From Chamaea fasciata (taxonomy: Eukaryota > Chordata > Aves > Passeriformes > Sylviidae): a stretch of DNA of 64,000 nt. Numbering within the stretch: position 1 is the first letter of the stretch; the number at the start of each line of letters is the position of its first letter. The stretch spans positions 110,843,745 through 110,907,744 of the forward strand of contig JARCOQ010000002.1 in assembly GCA_029207755.1 (NCBI GenBank). The letters run 5' to 3'. Made by a program: the position numbers and the translations under genes. The notes below the pieces were generated by a model. It was given only the letters and a program-made list of their open reading frames with translations. It did not search any database and was not told the DNA's origin. This document shows, in pieces, positions 23,043 to 34,105 of the stretch.

Positions 23043-24399
23043 GAAAAAACTCTTCAACTCTCCATGGTTTTAGCATGGAAAAAAACACTGGCAAGCTGGA
23101 ATTCAGGCTCCAAATCCATTACATTCTTGAGGATGTCTCAGCACTGTCTTTAGGATCAATGAATCAAAGGCATACCACTGTCTCACAGGCATGTTCCCTG
23201 TTTTTTCCCCCTTGCTCTTCCCCCTGAGGGGGAGCATTCCAGGGAGGATGTTGACTTTTACATAGAAACATGATACAGCGAGCCTGGAAGGAAGATACCT
23301 GACTGGGACAGGTTTGGGTTACCCAAGAGCTGATGTTTTTCTCTTTCTGTTGTATCTGAAATGATCTGTAAGTGCTCTGATGTGCATGATTGCCTGAAAA
23401 CTGAATGCTTAATGCACGCAGTCAAAATGTGAAACATATACATGCAATTTCAGCTTGATCAAGCCCAGGGAATAAAGTTCCTAATGCAGGAGTTAATTCA
23501 GATGCTATTCAGACCATATTCAGAAAATAAATATGGAATAGCAATCCATGTTGCCCAATCTGTACAGTGCCAGACAAAGTTAATCCTAATGAATGGAAAT
23601 ATTTTGAATCCTGATTTCCCTAGCATGATTCAATTATTTCAGTTAACTGATTGCTTTTTAAGCTCCAAGCCATATTCTACCAAGGTGTAGTTGTGGCTTG
23701 AAGTTTAGTGGCATAAACTCTTGGCCACTTCAGACATCTGCAACCAGCTGTGACAGTTGTTTTTAATAACTTAGGACTGCTGCAATCCAGGCCTGTTGTG
23801 AACAGGTGAACATCTCCAGTTCAACCAAAGCACAAGACTTTGAACCCTTCCCTACTGCAAATATGTCCTATATACCTGAATTTTTGGTTGAGAAAAGACG
23901 GGTATCTACTAGAAAATCTGATAAGCCAGCTAGTCTTCATTTTAGAGAGGCTACTGAGCATATTTCCTCACAAGATGATCTGCTTAAGCAACATTCCTTT
24001 AAATTGCATGGGTTTAAACCCACAGACCTGAAAACTGCATTATCCTTCTTGACTGCGCTGTGAACTTCTTAGCTGTGCCTGAGTAATTTAGATTTCTCAG
24101 TACTGCTCATTCTTGACAGAGTGCTAGAAAATACAGTCTTCTCACCTGGGTTTTGAACAAAATCTACATTTGAGGTCAGGTTTTGCCCTTGGCCTTTTTC
24201 ATATGCAGTTGAGTTCATGCTTCTTCATAGATTCACCTTGGAGAAGAAAATGGCCTTCAGAATTCTGAACAGAATTTGAGGGGCTAAAAACTACTTATAT
24301 TAAAAGCACAAGAAAACACTCCTACACAAATCTTTACTAAGGAGTTAACTCATAATAAACATCCAGAATTTAGAAAACGTAGAAAAAAGCAACCCTGAA
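23043..24399. other. Unique noncoding stretch
   Basis: No gene or transposon is recognised. Two overlapping + strand frames at 23806-24063 and 23840-24031 lack any domain and are taken as chance. Confidence 0.5.
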
Positions 24400-24870
24400 T
24401 AATTAGAGTTTCTACTTACTGGTTACTAACAAGGAATTAGCTATTAATGCTATTAAAATGCCACTTCGTTTTCCATGACGGATTGGCACATTAAAAAAAA
24501 AAATGAAATTCCTTTTATTTTGAATTAAGGATTATGAGAGAATTGTGTTATTTACTACCCTGACTATTCAGAAGTACAAATTGGATTTTATGTATTAACA
24601 GGATCCCCAGAGTATTACAAATTTTAGCTCAAAGGATTGTGTGTCATAACATTCAAAGCCAAAATTGCTTTGCTTATAATTTTCCTGTTAAAAAAGTATC
24701 AAACAACCCAAATGAAGAAACCCAATCCTAAGCAATTTGTATGACCAGCTGCACAGGTATGCTAACAAATGAAGAACACAAAGCAAAAGCTAATAATTTG
24801 AACTAAATATAATTAATTACAGAATAATTAACCCTGATACAAATAGTATCAATGCTAAGAGACTTCTGCT
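24400..24870. promoter_or_regulatory. AT-rich block with homeodomain-type sites
   Basis: The segment carries several ATTA/TAAT cores, including TAATTAATTA at 24810-24819 and TAATTA at 24825-24830. Earlier words are AATTAGAG, GAATTAGCTATTAATGC and TTCCATGACGGATTGG, the last keeping a CpG in otherwise AT-rich DNA. Such clusters are typical binding sequence for homeodomain factors and occur in many developmental enhancers. They also arise by chance in AT-rich DNA, so the call is weak. Confidence 0.22.
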
Positions 24871-26429
24871 CTCTTTGTAACAGATTGAAAATTTTAGAGT
24901 TTATAGAAGATGAGTTTGGCCCATATAGTTTGGAGTATTCTCAATGTCAGCATGTTTGGCTTCAGAGTTTTGCAATATGAAAACAAAAAACTTTGCAAAA
25001 TTTTTCAGTCTAATTCAATTTTGAGCTCAGATCACATCTTCCACAGACTCTATGTGTTCAGATTTACCAAGTTTTTGGCTGTAGCATAGGGTTTCCCAAA
25101 AGAGTTTCTAAGCTTTTGAGGGAAAATCCACTTCATCAATAGAGCAAATCTTTTTAAAATCTTTTTTTTTTTTTTTTTTTTCAAAAGATGAGAAAAAAAA
25201 GAGTGTTGCTGTGTCACGGACAGGATGCTGAACAGAGATGTTTTAGTGGAAATAGTGTTGTATATCTCCCACTATATTTATTTAGTAGTTATGTTTAGGT
25301 AGCAATAAAAATGAGGGATGGATCATTATTGATTGTGGAATGAAGGCCAGACTGGTGTCTGAGCAGTTGGAGTAATCTGAACTCTGTGGACTGCTGGATG
25401 CTCCTCTGTGGCACAGAGTACAAGCTAAGAGTTTAATGGAAGGAGTTACTATTAATAACATCTCTTCTACTTCATCTCAGGCTGAATAAGTGCAGCCACC
25501 AGAGCAAACCAGTACTATATCCACCTGAAAATGCTGGCTGTTACAAGATAAACAGTGCAAGTTACTTGAAGTATCTTTTCAAGGATTTGTAGTTGCAGCT
25601 TATTTGTCATTGACAAAAAATTTGACCCAGGCACACAAAAATTCTATGATGACTTTCATATCTCATTTTAATCGAAAATAAGAGTCATTGAATCTGCATT
25701 ACTTTCTTTCCCAAATGCTCCCTATATCTCTTTCTCTTGCATCAGGAAGGTTTTACTTCTGTTGTTATCAGACTCAAAGATAACATGGACTTGAGAAGCA
25801 CCTGGCTTAGTTTTGATGTATCATTTACTACACAAATCAGTTTAAAGTCATATCTTCTTTAGTTAATTAAAACGTGTATGTATCAGTATCAAAGGACCTT
25901 TTAGGTCTATGAGCAAATTCTGACTGGGCCATCTGTGTGCTTCTGCAGCTCCACTAACACCAGGAGAGATACATGCAGGAAAAATAGATCTTTCTCCAGA
26001 GAAATCTGCATCTCTTAAATAACGTCAATTTGTTTTTACACAATTTAAGCTGCACATTAGTCAGAGTGCAGCCTGCAGAAAATTATTATGAGTTTAAGAA
26101 AAAAGCTTGTGGTGTCCTTTATACACCCTGAAGTGTCTGAAAATCTCTTTTCATCTCTCCCTTTTTCACCTGAACATTGAGAATATAGAGGAGATTTAAA
26201 AGTCTCAGCAAAGGACCTGTTTTTTAATAATACAGACTTTTTAGGCTTATGGAGAAAGTTACAGGCATTTAGTTGACTACAGCATTATGATTAAGCATCC
26301 AGAATATGAAAGCTGAAGTGCAGTGTTCATGTAATTGTGTTGCTGGCTTAAGACTTGATATTAATCCAAGATGTTTCACCTGCCAAGGGCCAAAAGCATA
26401 TCTAAAGACACGTTTCAATCTCATCCCAC
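24871..26429. other. AT-rich noncoding stretch
   Basis: No open frame of note is present, and stops are dense in all six frames. A run of 20 T lies at 25162-25181. No transposon is recognised. Confidence 0.55.
25162..25181. repeat. Homopolymer run of 20 T
   Basis: Twenty consecutive T are followed by CAAAAGATGAG and a short A run. There is no identifiable retroposon next to it. Confidence 0.85.
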
Positions 26430-26700
26430 AGCTAAACACAAATACATAATGTGCCTCGTAAAGTCATGTAAAGTGAAGCTGAATACCATAACTGGCTGCA
26501 TGCTCCTTCCTTCACTCACACTTTAATTACATAATCAATAATAAAATGCTTAAATCAATAATTTTGAAACTGTGAGCTCAAAGCCAACACCAGAGGAGGA
26601 GGTTCTGCAGTCTGTGCAGTGCCAAGATGCATTTTCATAATATTTGTGTCCTGCATTTAGTGCATGAATTTATAGATCAGCACATTTTGTGAGAAAATCC
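26430..26700. promoter_or_regulatory. Candidate conserved noncoding element
   Basis: A repeat-free segment contains TAATTACATAATCAATAATA near 26525 (homeodomain/POU/HNF6-like words), TGCATTTTCATAATATTTG near 26627 and TGCATGAATTTATAGATCAG near 26661. It has no open frame. The motif density and absence of repeats suggest an enhancer, unverified. Confidence 0.22.
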
Positions 26701-29279
26701 ACAGGATTTTTCCATGCACCAATATCCCTTTTCTAATCCTTTGGATTCAACTGCTTTTCTGTCTTAACTTGAATCCTTTTACAGGGCATGAACCTGCTCA
26801 AGGGAAAGAAAAAAAAAAAACCCTTCAAACTTCACAAAGATACTTCAATCTAGAAATAATTCAGAGAGCTGGGCTCAGTGCTCTTCCCTTCCCCTATCCT
26901 AAAATGATTTCCACACACGCAGCACTGAAATGATTTGTAAATGAAAGCAGCTGCAAAGGAGAGGGGCAGAGTCTGTACAAACTGAGCTGGGTGAGCACAG
27001 CTTGAAGCAAAGGGACATCAGTCCCTGCCCCAGCAGCATCCCCGGGCTGGCTGCAGCCCCCATGCTCCAGGTGAGGAGAGAGGCTGCAGCCCCCACACAA
27101 CTTTTCAGCAGCCCTGATCCGAGGGAGCAGCCCCTTTGTCAACCACGACATGAGTCAGACTGCTGCTGAAGGAAATCATTTTGTTTACAGCAACGGGATG
27201 GGAATTGCTAGGGCAATTAAAATAATTTCTTGTTTCATAATACAAGCCCTACCAAGAATGCCTGCTAGCTGCATTTCAGCGTCAGGTACTTAAAAAAACA
27301 AACAAACAATCCATCAGGAAAAGTAGGTGCTAATTTCACAGAGGATTGTTAGTAAAGAGTGAAAACCTTTATTTTAATGCCCTCAGATCTTCCATGCTGC
27401 TGTACCCAGTTCAAATTCCTGCTCCTTGGAGGCAGTGGGTGGACCAGGGTACCTCCAGGGGTTCCTGTCCTTTGCTCCCTAGCTGAGGCTTTGCCTGTTG
27501 CTGAAGGCTGTGTGTCAGGGGATGTGCAGGTATTTGTGAGGGAAAAGAGAAGAGTGAAGCTTGAAGTTGTCATTCACTTCATCCAAGGCTGCTGTTGGCA
27601 GTGAACCCTCAAATCTCTCGTGGCCGTGATGCTGCAGGTGCGCAGGGCCAGCCTGGCTCCAGTAAAGTACACCCATTTCAAGATTCATCCACGGATTTTA
27701 CCACCCAACACAAGATTTGCAGTAATGGTGTCTCATGTGAGGCCTGACTGGCTCAAGAAGGGGAGATTTGTTTTGTTTCAATTTTTTGAAAAAATTTTCT
27801 AACTTGTGTGTCTGCGTGGCAGAGCTGAAGCCCAAATGCATTCCACCTGCTGATAGCAGCTGCCAAGTCCAGAAAGAATACCAAAATACTGATATGATCC
27901 ATCACAGTTAATATTTCGCCAGACCCAAATGTTCACAGGGAATTTTCCAAGCAATTGGCTGGGAAGGAGTAAAACCCTCCTTTCTCACAGACACGCACCA
28001 ATGTACAGCTCTGTGCAGCAATCCTGAAGAGCCACATTAAATAATGCATGTGCTGCTCGTGGACATTTTGCAGCAGGGAGAAGTGAAATCCACAGTGTTA
28101 CATATTTCATTATTTGTTCAGCCCTAATGCTTGTTAACTCTTTAGAGAAGTAAAGCAGCCTCCCCCAAAACTCTTTGGTGTCTTCCTGGGCTGAATTTCT
28201 GGAGAAATACAATATCCTTTGGGATGGAGTGGCATAGCAAGAGGAGACCTTCATCCTAGGCTGATTCCTAAACTGAGCAGATCTGGTTGACCTGCAATTC
28301 TGAGTAAACAGACAGGTAGGTTTTGTTGTGCTTGTTTTAAGGAAATGATAACAATTGATAGAAGTGCCGATAATTAACATTTATCAGTTGCAGAGGATTG
28401 TGATGATTTCTCTACCACTGGAAAATACTTAAATCACAACTAGATATTTTTTCCCCCCTAAAGATTCATTGCAATTCAAACAAGATCTGTTCAAAGTCTT
28501 CAGACATTTGTTACTACAGAAATTCTGAACAGATTGCCACAATGGCCTTCTGGTATAATTGTTTGTTTCATCAAGACTTCATAGGGAAAGACAGCCCTGC
28601 CATGGGCACGATGTCAGAAGCAAAGGTTGGTCTCTCTCTGACGGGGTTTTCAGTGTAAGATTGAGATAAGGAACAACAGAAGGACACAGGAAAACAGGAC
28701 AGACTGATCTACACAGCGATACCAGGAAAAAATTCCGAAACTGTAGATGTTTTAAAGACACTGCCAACCTCTGCAGGCTCAGGAAGTTTCAAATACTTTG
28801 TGAACAAAATATATCAATATTAAATTCCCAATGTTTTCTTTCTGGGGGGAAAAATAGTTACTATTATGTAGTAACCTTCCAATTCAGTCTGGCTACACCA
28901 ACCAAACATTTCAGGCAGTAGCAGCTGCAGAACTTCTGTTTTCTTTTGAAGTAATGCAGACTGTGACCAGAATTGTGTTAGATCTCACAGTCTAGGCAGG
29001 GCCAGGTCTTGGAACAAACATGCATGATCTCTTTGGTCTTCTTAAGGAATCCACACCCATATTGATTTCTTTACAAGAAGACTTCAGCCGTGATGGAGGA
29101 CTGCTAACAACTGTCCATACATGTATTTCTTATGTCCTGTCAGGTTAATTATAAAAAAATCCCACAATGTCCCTATGAATCTGCAGAATATGTTTTACAT
29201 CTGTTCTAAAGAAGATGAAATTAAATTAGATGTTAGCTTATCTTCTAAGATGTAAATTGTGTAGCAGGATTTCAATTTA
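26701..29279. other. Unique noncoding stretch
   Basis: No gene is supported. There is a run of 12 A (26809-26820), a small (AAAC)n patch around 27293-27308, and a 131-codon minus frame at 27985-28380 with no domain. The 26.9-27.7 kb part is richer in G and C and gives short overlapping frames on both strands. Confidence 0.5.
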
Positions 29280-29640
29280 ACTACCAAAATATTAGCTATA
29301 ACTGAAACTAAAGAAAATAAAATATTTTAAATGAAACATATCCCCCAGTATTATTTTTTATTTATAAACCCTTATGCAACTATGAATCCCTGAAACTAGT
29401 TTTAATTGATAAATATTGCATAAGATCTGTCTTAAATCTGTTTTTTAGAGATGAATTGCATTTTAAAATGGACTCTAACTCCATAGTGTGGGCTTATTTA
29501 TAATAAATATTTAAGCAGACATATATCTTCAAGAATTAAATATCGTTAATGGTAATTAAAAGGACGCAGCTTGTGAAATGTATTTGGAAATGTTTTCCAT
29601 ATGGTGAAAACATCAAGCAGAGGAAAGAGGGTGATGATAC
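29280..29640. promoter_or_regulatory. AT-rich candidate regulatory block
   Basis: This strongly AT-rich, repeat-free block contains ATATCGTTAATGGTAATTAA around 29540-29560 and TTTTCCATATGGTGAAAA near 29594, which is close to palindromic. An isolated CpG is kept in GGACGCAGC. No coding frame. Homeodomain-type sites are plausible; chance AT richness is the alternative. Confidence 0.22.
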
Positions 29641-30837
29641 CCAGCCTAGAATGCTGCAGCCTGAATTCCCAGTATTTTATCGGGAAGGTTGGTCACACTA
29701 TGGTCTGTAGTTAGGGTTTTTGGAGACCAGTATTTCACCTGTTACACTGCGACTGGGGCAAATCCAGAGAGCTTCCCCAGACCTCACATCCAGCTCCCCA
29801 CCTGTTAAAAAACACCTGGAGTGTTTGTTCCTGCACCTCTGGGACTTGCAGGTGCAGCTCTGACCCAGGAGAGCCTGGATTTGCCTGTTGGACAATGTGG
29901 ATGTGTTTAGGGAGAAGTTAACTTGTTAAAAGACAGCCTTAGCTCTTGTTCCAGGCTTGGAAAGCATCTGAGGATTATTTAATTCATTCCTTTATTTCCT
30001 ATTGCAGATCTGACTGTTTCTAAGTGCTGTTGGAACCCTATGGCCTTTTGGAGTCCTCTGAGTACAAATTCTCTTCATAATAAAAGAGGCAATTAACAGA
30101 TTGCAAAGGAAATATTCCACCATGGGAAATAAAATTCTACATGCATATTATAGAAAAAAAGGGAACAGAAATCTGATCTTGACTGTGGTCACCTAAGTTA
30201 ATAATGCTATTTCCACACATAGCACTAATTTCTTGCTTCATATAGTTGCTGGATTGATGCCTACAACCAAAGGAAATATTTAAATGGGAAGGAATGGTGG
30301 GAAGAAAAATTAATAGAGAGAAAATAAACACTGTGTATTCTTTCCTCAAATATTCATTGCTTTCCTTCATTTCTTTCCCTTTTTCTTTCACTTATTCTGT
30401 GTTTATGTTTTCCTCTTTACAGTCTCCAATCTAATCCACTAGTTTTGTAATTCTTATCATTAAAGTATGGAATTTTCTTCCTTTTTATACCCACCAACTG
30501 GAGCAAGAGGGAGAAAAAAAAAAGGGGGGTTTTTTTGCCTTAAAGGGCAGCATTGTTGTGAGGAAATGACTGTGTAAAAGTGAAATCCTCTCATGGAACA
30601 AAACTGATGCTTTTTGCACTAGGGGACATTCAAGTTCCTTTTTTGGAGAGCAACATACTGCAAGAGAGAGCTGGTGTGGCTGAAGGAGCAAAAACAGACC
30701 TCTGCTTCATCTTGTGGCTCATCAATAGGGCCACTTGTCCGGCCTCGTGGTGTGACATTGGCTGCTGACACAGTGAAAGGCACTGGCAGTGCCACCACCA
30801 CATGGGGAAGATGAAGGAGTAGCAGGACCAGAGAGGA
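29641..30837. other. Unique noncoding stretch
   Basis: No gene or transposon is recognised. Around 30511-30536 an A run, a G run and a T run are juxtaposed (AAAAGGGGGGTTTTTTTG). Short frames on both strands at 30.48-30.77 kb precede the CR1 copy and have no domain. Confidence 0.5.
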
Positions 30838-31480
30838 GCACAAAATCACAGGATCACAGAACATCCTGAGTTGGAAGGGACCCACAAGGACCATCAATTC
30901 AACTCCTGGCCCAGCACCATCCCCAAGGGTCACAGCCTGTGCCTGAGAGCATTGTTTGAACTCTTCTTGAGCTCTGCCAGGCTGGTTGCCCTGAGGAGCC
31001 TGTTCAGTGCCCAACCACCCTCTGGAGGAAGAACCTTTTCCTAATATGCAACCTAAACCTCCCCTGACACAACTTCAGACCTTCCCTCGGGTCCTGTCAC
31101 TGTCACCAGAGAGAGGAGATCAGTGCCTGCCCCTGCTCTTCCCGTCATGAGCACGTTGTAACTGCAGTGAGGTGTCCCCTCAGCCTCCTCCAGGCTGGAC
31201 AGACCAACTGTTCTCAGCCTGATACGGCTCCTCCTCAAGACCTTGACCATCTTTATTGCCTTTGGCTACTCTCACATCTTTTTTCCATTGTGGCACCAAA
31301 ACTTTCCCCAGCAGTAGAGGTGAGGCTGCCCCAGTGCAGAGCAGAGCAGAGCAGAGCAGGACAATCCCCTCCCTTGCCCGGCTGGCCGTGCTGTCCCTGA
31401 TGTCCCTCAGGACAGGGATGTCCCTCCTGGCTGTCAGGGCACTGCTGGCCCATGTTCCACTCTCCACTGACCAGGCCCCT
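30838..31480 (-). mobile_element. CR1 LINE fragment, longest in window
   Basis: This is a CR1 3' portion in minus orientation, about 640 bases. It starts with the terminal repeat AAAATCACAGGATCACAGAA, then GAGTTGGAAGGGACCCACAA, GACCATCAATTCAACTCCTG, CTCTTCTTGAGCTCTGCCAG and CACCCTCTGGAGGAAGAACC, continues with AATATGCAACCTAAACCTCC, and reaches CTCCTCCAGGCTGGACAGAC and GAGGCTGCCCCAGTGCAGAG, all standard words of this subfamily. The 5' boundary is uncertain; homology seems to fade between about 31450 and 31520. No functional reading frame remains. This copy belongs to a different CR1 subfamily from those at 6.7 and 13.1 kb. Confidence 0.92.
31336..31360. repeat. Five pentamers (GCAGA) inside CR1
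   Basis: Within the CR1 copy the family sequence GTGCAGAGCAGAG has grown into five near-perfect GCAGA units. It is a small microsatellite seeded by the transposon. Confidence 0.8.
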
Positions 31481-32207
31481 TTCCATGGCACTGCCCTCCA
31501 CCCTCATTCCCCACTTGTACAATGCTGGACTGGACACGGCTCCTGGTGGTGGGGGCCAGGAAGGGACCTGGGAGATGGGGGTAATGAGCAACTTCCAAGT
31601 CACATCACATGACATGAGATGGCTTGATGCCACCAGAGATGTGATTCCTTTCCTCCAAGGGGAGAGGGATGCAGACGATGGACCTCAACAACAATCTTCA
31701 GTCTCTGGTCTGATTTAATCTGTGTTTACTGCCTGTGATGACAGACAGGATGCAAAATCTCAAGTTCTCTCAGAGACTATGATAAAACTGAAAGGTCTGG
31801 CAGGCAGTCATACTGCATTTCAACTGGTAAAACCAAAGCTCTTTATATAGAAATCATTAAAACCATAAACATGAGAATCCACAGAACTGTTTTTACAGTC
31901 ACCCTTCAGAGGGAGCAGCAGTCTAAAGTGAAACCCTTTTGTAAGGAGGAGTTTTATGAGTCCTGGACTTCAGTCTGTTTATCCCCAGAAAGGCAAAAAA
32001 GGATCTGAGCATGGTCTGTAAATACCTCTGATAGCAAAGGGCTTTTTCAACTAATGGATTAGAGTAAAGCAAGATCGAGCATCTGGCAACTATGCTAACT
32101 GCATTCAGGGGCAAAGGCATGCATTCCTAGCAGCCAAGATCTCCAACCAAATCACTTGCTCAAGGGTAACACTGGATTCCTTCTCAGGTGAAGCCTTGAA
32201 ATTGAAC
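31481..32207. other. Unique noncoding stretch after CR1
   Basis: The first part, to about 31600, is GC-richer and could still be a diverged CR1 5' extension. After that it is ordinary unique sequence with no open frame worth calling. Confidence 0.45.
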
Positions 32208-32232
32208 TTGTGTACCTTACCAAGGTACACAA
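32208..32232. repeat. Perfect 11-bp hairpin with 3-nt loop
   Basis: TTGTGTACCTT (32208-32218), loop ACC, then the exact reverse complement AAGGTACACAA (32222-32232). This is the tightest long palindrome I found in the window. It is too short for a microRNA precursor. It has neither the G/C-rich stem plus T-tail of a bacterial terminator nor an adjoining transposon body. Confidence 0.85.
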
Positions 32233-33629
32233 AAGAGAAACAGATTCGATAAAAATCTGCCTTTTGTCAGGCGAGATGATCCTAAATAGTCCTTTCTGGC
32301 ATTAAAACTATATTCCTAGCATTCAATTTATGTGGCATAAAGGGAGGAATATTTAATTTAGAAATTCTTCAATGAAGTGTCTCTCTTTTACTCTCTTTCT
32401 CAAAACATATCTGTTCAGGAAGAAAGGTGACATGGCCGCAGTGTTCACACAAAGATTTAGTGTTCACTAGGTGCACATTCCTATTCTACTCTTCTCCAGC
32501 AAACTTAGTAGCTGTTGAAGATCCACAGTTTTACCAGAATATTCAATCCAGAGGAAAAAAAAAATAGAAAGAATAATTATAAAGATGTGTGAAACTTTTT
32601 GATATTGGGTAAAAATAGCTCAGGTCAACATTCAATTTTTCATTTTCCCTGTCCTCTCATGGGAATACTCGCTGACTTTTGAGGTCATATGCGAACATCT
32701 ATGGCCTGAACCTGAGACTCTAATAGACAAATTCCAAAATTCATGTGGAAAAGTAATTTCTGAGATACATCAAACTCCTGGGAGCAGTCTGAAAAGTCCT
32801 GGCACTAAAACTGTTTTCATAGCCTGCCATTAGAAATCATCACATTTTCTTAAAGACAGAGATGCAGTGCCAAAAATGGATCAATTTTTCTCCAGGTTGC
32901 TATGACTTCTAGCAACTCCATAAGCAACCATGCACTGTCTTTTTCAATATCCTAGGTTTGTGTAAGGTTTCTGGATTCTTTGTGCAACAGGCTCCCGTGT
33001 TCTGGGAGAGTCCAACACTATCAGTATCTCACATACCAGCTACGTGGGTGTTGTGGTAAATGGTTTACAGTAGAATTAATCATCTATAAAGATATCTAGG
33101 TTGTATTACATAGATAACAGCAGCTTTACATCACTGATATCCCTACATGGTTATGACAGATTAATTCAGAAAAAAGATGAAATTTCTTAGTCAGGATTAC
33201 AAGAAGCTTCTGTAAGTGTGACCAACACTGAGATATGTGGATTGACAGCCTGAAAAGCATGGCACATAAACAAAATCTGCCTTTTCCTGCTCTTCTTCAT
33301 CATCCTTTTGCTGCTTTAGGGTCTGACTTCTTTGGGAAGAGGTAAAAATTTCAGTGACACTGCTGTGGACAGGAGGATGCTGAACAAGTGTGTGCAGTTT
33401 GGTCCCTTTACAAGCTGCAATGCTCCACATGGCAAAGAATTCCACAGCAGCCATTTTCACTTTTGCAAGCTGCTCTTCCTGCAGGTGGGCCTGGGCTGGG
33501 GAGGACAGACACCCATGTGCACAAAAAGCTTTGCATTGGCTTTCTCCTGAAGAGAACTCGTTCAGTGAGCAGCCCAAACACCTGAGCAGTGTTTCAGGCA
33601 TCCCAAGGCCACAGTTTATTCCACTTTGG
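32233..33629. other. Unique noncoding stretch
   Basis: No gene is recognised. Overlapping frames on both strands at 33.2-33.73 kb (134 codons minus, 112 plus) show no domain and reflect a locally stop-poor, GC-balanced segment. Confidence 0.5.
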
Positions 33630-33790
33630 GCTGCAAATCGTGAAAATCACAGTCAGCATTCCGAGCAGCAGCTCAGCACTAAACCTCACGTTCACCATCC
33701 TGCAGGATGGAGTGCTAATTATTCATAGGGAATAATAGCTTTCACATGAAGTAATACGTTGACTGTCCTCCAAAATCTAGCTTGGAATTT
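33630..33790. promoter_or_regulatory. Candidate conserved noncoding element
   Basis: This repeat-free block keeps isolated CpGs (AAATCGTG, TTCCGAGC, TCACGTTC, ATACGTTG) and contains GCTAATTATTCATAGGG near 33713. A similar word, GAATTATTCATAGG, occurs at about 43071-43084. The look is enhancer-like; not tested by alignment. Confidence 0.25.
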
Positions 33791-33936
33791 AAAAGATTAT
33801 GAACAGTGCCAACCAAACTACTCCAGGGCAAAACAACCCTGAATCTTCAAGTTTAGACAAGAGCTTTACTATAAACAAACAAAGGTATGATATTGTTAAA
33901 ATTGGTCTTTGAAATTGTCAGTGGGAGATCCACTTC

Positions 33937-33955
33937 TTTTTTTTTTTTTTTTTTT
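33937..33955. repeat. Homopolymer run of 19 T
   Basis: Nineteen consecutive T, followed by CATGAAACCC. No adjoining retroposon is recognised. Confidence 0.85.
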
Positions 33956-34084
33956 CATGAAACCCTTCAGACAGGAGGGGAACTTTTACCTTCATATGGC
34001 TAAGTTAACTTCCAAACATTACCCAGGGAGCATTTCATAAAACATTTAGTGATATACACATTCTGTTGCACAGATATCAAAACA

Positions 34085-34105
34085 ATTATTATTATTATTA
34101 TTATT
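34085..34105. repeat. (ATT)7 microsatellite
   Basis: Seven perfect ATT units are followed by ATA. It is a typical short trinucleotide microsatellite. Confidence 0.9.
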
